NCBI GenBank assembly: GCA_009995705.1
Contig: JAADBR010000017.1
Span: forward strand, 1 to 45,155
DNA: 45,155 bases
Origin: Microcystis aeruginosa W13-11
GTDB taxonomy: Bacteria; Cyanobacteriota; Cyanobacteriia; Cyanobacteriales; Microcystaceae
Direction: 5' to 3'
Both the position numbers and the translations under genes were made by a program. Each line of letters opens with the position of its first letter. Position 1 is the first letter of the stretch. The notes beneath the pieces are model-generated. The model was not told the DNA's origin, searched no databases, and was given only the letters and a program-made list of their open reading frames with translations. Shown here one piece after another: positions 42,287-45,155 of the stretch.

Positions 42287-43063
42287 TTATAGCTTGAATT
42301 GCTTTTCTATCAAAGACACGATCCAACTTCTGGGTAAAAAACGGGGCAGATTGACGATAATTTTATTAGCAAATTTACCAGCTACCACGTTGGGGCGTTT
42401 GTTTGCCAAGGCAGTTAAAGCCTCTTGTACCACCACTTCCGCCGAATCTAACTGGCCGTTTTTGCCCATAAAGGCACTGGGAAATCGGGCCACCTCAAAA
42501 AAATTAGATTCCGTCGGACCGGGGCAAAGAGCAAGGATTTTAACGCCTTTGTCTTTATTTTCTGCCCAGAGAGACTCGCTAAAGCTGAGGACAAAAGCTT
42601 TTGTCGCCGCATAAACGGAAAGATAGGGCAGCGGTTGAAACCCGGCAATGGAAGCAACATTGATAATTGCCCCCCCAGCACCAGCAAGCATCGGACGGAG
42701 AAAATAGTGGCTTAATTCCACTAATACCAGATTATTTAACTGGATCATTTCTAACTGTCGGGCTAAATCCTGCTCGCTAAAAGCACCATAATCACCAAAA
42801 CCGGCATTATTTACCAGTAAATCAACGTTGATTCCTTTTTGGTTCACCGTATCATATACCAGCTTTCCTGCCCCGGCAACGGTCAAATCTTGAACGATAA
42901 CCGTCACTTTTACCCCGTATTGTTCCTCTAACTCCGCTGCTAATTGTTCTAGTTTATCCCTAGATCTAGCGACTAGAATTAGCTCCATTTGCCGTTGAGC
43001 AAGTTGACGAGCAAAGACGACACCGATACCAGTGGAAGCACCGGTAATGAGGGCTGTTTTCAT
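42287..43063 (-). CDS. Short-chain dehydrogenase/reductase
   Basis: A 258-aa classical SDR using NAD(P)H. Visible are the cofactor motif TGASTGIG (7-14), LVNNAGFGDYG near 84-94, the catalytic Ser in INVASIAGFQ and YAATK with Tyr and Lys, followed by LCPGPTESNFF. The cofactor loop VARSRDKLEQLA with Arg suggests NADPH. The substrate is unknown. It is convergent with the HhH gene (15 bp between stops) and monocistronic. Confidence 0.9.
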   Translation of the reverse strand: MKTALITGASTGIGVVFARQLAQRQMELILVARSRDKLEQLAAELEEQYGVKVTVIVQDLTVAGAGKLVYDTVNQKGINVDLLVNNAGFGDYGAFSEQDLARQLEMIQLNNLVLVELSHYFLRPMLAGAGGAIINVASIAGFQPLPYLSVYAATKAFVLSFSESLWAENKDKGVKILALCPGPTESNFFEVARFPSAFMGKNGQLDSAEVVVQEALTALANKRPNVVAGKFANKIIVNLPRFLPRSWIVSLIEKQFKL

Positions 43064-43216
43064 AGAAGATCAACTAAAAATAGCTCTTTTGCTGGAATCT
43101 TACCACAATTACCCATCCATTTACAGTTCTTAACTTGGCGGTCAAGGCATTTTTTCAACTCAGAATATATGATATGTTAGGCTAGAGGTAGAACAAAGGT
43201 CGAGGAAGGTGCAAAA

Positions 43217-43429
43217 ATGACAGTTATAAGCTTCACTGATCAAGATATTGCCAAATATACCGCCGCTGATATTGCTTCTTTAGCCGAACGACTAGAAAAA
43301 GATGAGTATAGCAATCCCTTCGAGGCTTTGCGGGATTGGCATCTGTTGCGAGCGATCGCTTTTCAAAGGCAGGAATTAGCCGAATCTTATCTTTATCTGT
43401 TGGATCTAGAAGCCTACGATGAGGCTTAA
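43217..43429 (+). CDS. Small conserved-looking hypothetical protein (70 aa)
   Basis: A soluble acidic helical protein (MTVISFTDQDIAKYTAADIA ... LRDWHLLRAIAFQRQELAES) with no signal or Cys. GAGGAAGGTG precedes the ATG by about 8 bases, so the start is good. The family is not identified. It lies alone between the SDR gene and the PfkB kinase gene. The following 160 bp contain GTGTGAGACTAGCACAC (near 43470-43486), a short imperfect palindrome. Confidence 0.6.
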   Translation: MTVISFTDQDIAKYTAADIASLAERLEKDEYSNPFEALRDWHLLRAIAFQRQELAESYLYLLDLEAYDEA

Positions 43430-43593
43430 AGTGGCTTAGTTAAATAAAACTTAACAAAAATTACCCGGTGTGTGAGACTAGCACACCGATAACTTTTGTT
43501 TATGGTATTCTCTGGCTGAAAACAGCCCCTAGCTTTTTGCTCCTTATTTCCCTACTATCAATAACAAAGTATTTTTAGGCGATCGACTAAATT

Positions 43594-44592
43594 ATGGGCA
43601 AACAATACAACGTTTATGGGATCGGTAACGCGCTCGTCGATATGGAATTTCAAGTCTCTCCTGAATTGCTGCAAGAATTGGGCATCGATAAAGGAGTGAT
43701 GACGCTGGTGGACGAAAATCGTCAAACCCAGTTGATGGAAAAATTGGCTTTTGATTGTAAACGCAGCGGTGGCGGATCGGCGGCGAATACCCTAGTAGCG
43801 ATCGCTCAGTTGGGGGGTAGAGGTTTCTATTCCTGTAAAGTGGGTAATGACGAATTAGGTAAGTTTTATCTGCAAGATCTGCGGGCCTGTGGTTTGCATA
43901 CCAATGAACACGGCGGCGAAAAAGAGGTGGGAATTACGGGAAAATGTCTAGTTTTCGTAACTCCTGATGCCGATCGCACCATGAATACTTTTCTCGGCAT
44001 CACCGGGGAAATTTCTGAACGGGAATTAGTCCCCTCAGCGATCGCTAATGCCGATTATCTCTATCTCGAAGGTTATCTCGTCACCTCTCCCACTGCCAAA
44101 GCTGCCGCTATTAAAGGGCGAGAAATTGCTCAGGCCGCTGGAGTCAAAACCGCTTTATCCCTGTCGGATCCCAATATGGCGATCTTCTTCCGGGAGGGAT
44201 TACTGGAAATGATCGGAAAGGGGTTAGATTTCGTTTTCGCTAATGAGTCGGAAGCTTTGACTATTTCCGGCAGCGAGGAAATTGAGTCAGCGATCGCCTA
44301 TTTTAAAACCATTGCCAAAGGATTCGCTATCACCCGGGGTGCCAGTGGTTCTTTGATCTATGATGGCGAAAATCTCCTAGAAATTGACCCCCATCCCGTA
44401 CAGGCGATCGATACCGTCGGCGCGGGGGATATGTATGCAGGTGCGTTTCTCTACGGTATTACCCACGGTATGGGTTACAAAGGAGCGGGAAATCTCGCTT
44501 CCCTAGCGGCTGCCCGGGTGGTTTCTACTTTTGGGGCGCGTTTACAAACCGAGGAAATTCAATCCCTGCGCGATTCGATCGTTTTGGGATAG
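43594..44592 (+). CDS. PfkB-family kinase (adenosine-kinase-like)
   Basis: A 332-aa ribokinase-fold sugar or nucleoside kinase. The N-terminal [20 protein letters not shown], the substrate motif [34 protein letters not shown] and the ATP/anion-hole signature [17 protein letters not shown] (catalytic Asp in GAGD) are all intact. The opening and R-T-M-x-T-x-L-G motif resemble adenosine and related kinases of cyanobacteria and plants, but substrate specificity cannot be fixed from sequence alone. Monocistronic, followed by a terminator. Confidence 0.9.
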   Translation: MGKQYNVYGIGNALVDMEFQVSPELLQELGIDKGVMTLVDENRQTQLMEKLAFDCKRSGGGSAANTLVAIAQLGGRGFYSCKVGNDELGKFYLQDLRACGLHTNEHGGEKEVGITGKCLVFVTPDADRTMNTFLGITGEISERELVPSAIANADYLYLEGYLVTSPTAKAAAIKGREIAQAAGVKTALSLSDPNMAIFFREGLLEMIGKGLDFVFANESEALTISGSEEIESAIAYFKTIAKGFAITRGASGSLIYDGENLLEIDPHPVQAIDTVGAGDMYAGAFLYGITHGMGYKGAGNLASLAAARVVSTFGARLQTEEIQSLRDSIVLG

Positions 44593-44640
44593 GTTTTGTC
44601 GGTGATCAGCTTTCAGTCAGTAGTCAGGTTTTTTCTCTCT

Positions 44641-44682
44641 GCTCCCTGCTCATAGTCTTGGGGAGAAGGGAGCGGGTTTTTC
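44641..44682 (+). terminator. Probable terminator of the PfkB kinase gene
   Basis: GCTCCCT (44641-44647) pairs with AGGGAGC (44667-44673), followed by GGG and a run of five T. It lies 49 bp after the stop codon. The loop is long (19 bases), so strength is uncertain. Confidence 0.6.
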
Positions 44683-44770
44683 AAGTTGGCTTGGCAGTTA
44701 ATCATACTATTAAAAACCGATTCAGTATAACGGTAAAGTTAGACCGTCTTCACCGATAACTTTGGCTGAG

Positions 44771-45139
44771 TCATAACGCTTCAATTGTAACGCGCCCACC
44801 TTCCACTGCCTCAATCTGAAGTTTAAAGCCATACAAAAGACCCATCCCCACTAACGGCTCTGCATCAGAAGCTGCCACATCAATAATCTGCTCTTGACCA
44901 TCCCAGATCACAGAAGCTTTGTATATTTCAAAAACGACTTCGCTCCCGTCCCCTAATGTACCAATATCTCGATAGTACCAAGGCAAGCCCATATCTGTGA
45001 TGACAGAAAGCGGTAAAGACAAAAAGCTGGTGAATCCAGTGTCAATGATAGCATCGAGTGCTATTTTCGGTGAGCCAATGGGATCGACTGCCACCTTGAG
45101 GATTGCTTCACAATTATTATTGACCACACCGAACATCAT
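44771..45139 (-). CDS. Retropepsin-like aspartic protease (second copy)
   Basis: A 122-aa single-lobe aspartic protease: LDAIIDTGFTSFLSLPLSVI carries D-T-G at about 33-35, followed by a flap region and VGMGLLYGFKLQIEAVEGG. It is the same type as the gene at 24366 but only distantly similar. The start ATGATG overlaps an upstream frame ending QRKPV-stop at 45136, just as the first protease overlaps its partner, so the partner gene probably lies beyond the right edge of the window. Confidence 0.8.
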   Translation of the reverse strand: MMFGVVNNNCEAILKVAVDPIGSPKIALDAIIDTGFTSFLSLPLSVITDMGLPWYYRDIGTLGDGSEVVFEIYKASVIWDGQEQIIDVAASDAEPLVGMGLLYGFKLQIEAVEGGRVTIEAL

Positions 45140-45155
45140 ACAGGCTTTCTCTGGC

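Overview
The window looks like a chromosomal segment of a bloom-forming unicellular cyanobacterium, most likely Microcystis or a close relative. Support comes from cyanobacterium/plastid families (Ycf35, Ycf46, Ycf66, DUF3181, the phycocyanin lyase subunits CpcE and CpcF, the SLH-OprB porin, plant-type GlgC), many HIP1 octamers (GCGATCGC), a fairly AT-rich composition, and a high density of IS remnants, MITE-like elements and heptamer tandem repeats. The species is an inference; there is no rRNA in the window.

Layout. 0-3 kb: the start of a probable IS1634-type transposase, two small genes and a divergent AT-rich NB-ARC (STAND) ATPase, then an ISL3-type MITE with a perfect 8-bp target duplication. 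3-7.1 kb: housekeeping genes (DUF362, dusA, a 2TM protein, DUF3181, alanine dehydrogenase) with an IS1 remnant and a TA-flanked MITE. 7.2-12.4 kb: accessory block with a C5-cytosine methylase and CCGG-family-like endonuclease, a decayed HNH nuclease, a stray copy of part of the endonuclease gene, and an archaeal-type class I lysyl-tRNA synthetase. 12.5-21.8 kb: core genes (methyltransferase, RHH-ycf46-ycf35, glnQ divergent from a glnH-glnP fusion, a collagen-like exported protein, glgC) plus a palindrome-bounded non-coding element near 13.2-13.6 kb. 21.9-25.5 kb: a graveyard of accessory genes, comprising a nonsense-mutated sigma factor joined to a phage-tail-collar remnant, orphan antitoxins, a duplicated antitoxin, and a retropepsin-like protease paired with a small gene. 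25.6-33.9 kb: patatin, two TolB-like lipoproteins, Ycf66, porin, pyruvate kinase, cpcE. 33.9-36.9 kb: DUF29 plus a second restriction-modification system inserted between cpcE and cpcF. 37-44.6 kb: cpcF, an ABC-2 exporter, small membrane proteins, an SDR and a PfkB kinase. The right edge holds a second retropepsin-like gene.

How the parts fit: GlnQ with GlnHP forms an amino-acid importer. CpcE and CpcF form one lyase that attaches phycocyanobilin to phycocyanin alpha. Ald, Pyk and GlgC touch alanine/pyruvate and glycogen metabolism. The accessory blocks are mainly defence and conflict genes: two type II RM systems, a STAND ATPase, orphan antitoxins and an HNH relic. Clear novelty is limited. 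The best candidates are the NB-ARC locus with its small companion genes, the tnpB-less structured element at 13.2-13.6 kb, the retropepsin/partner pairs, and the RM system with a truncated regulator and an unusual methylase motif.
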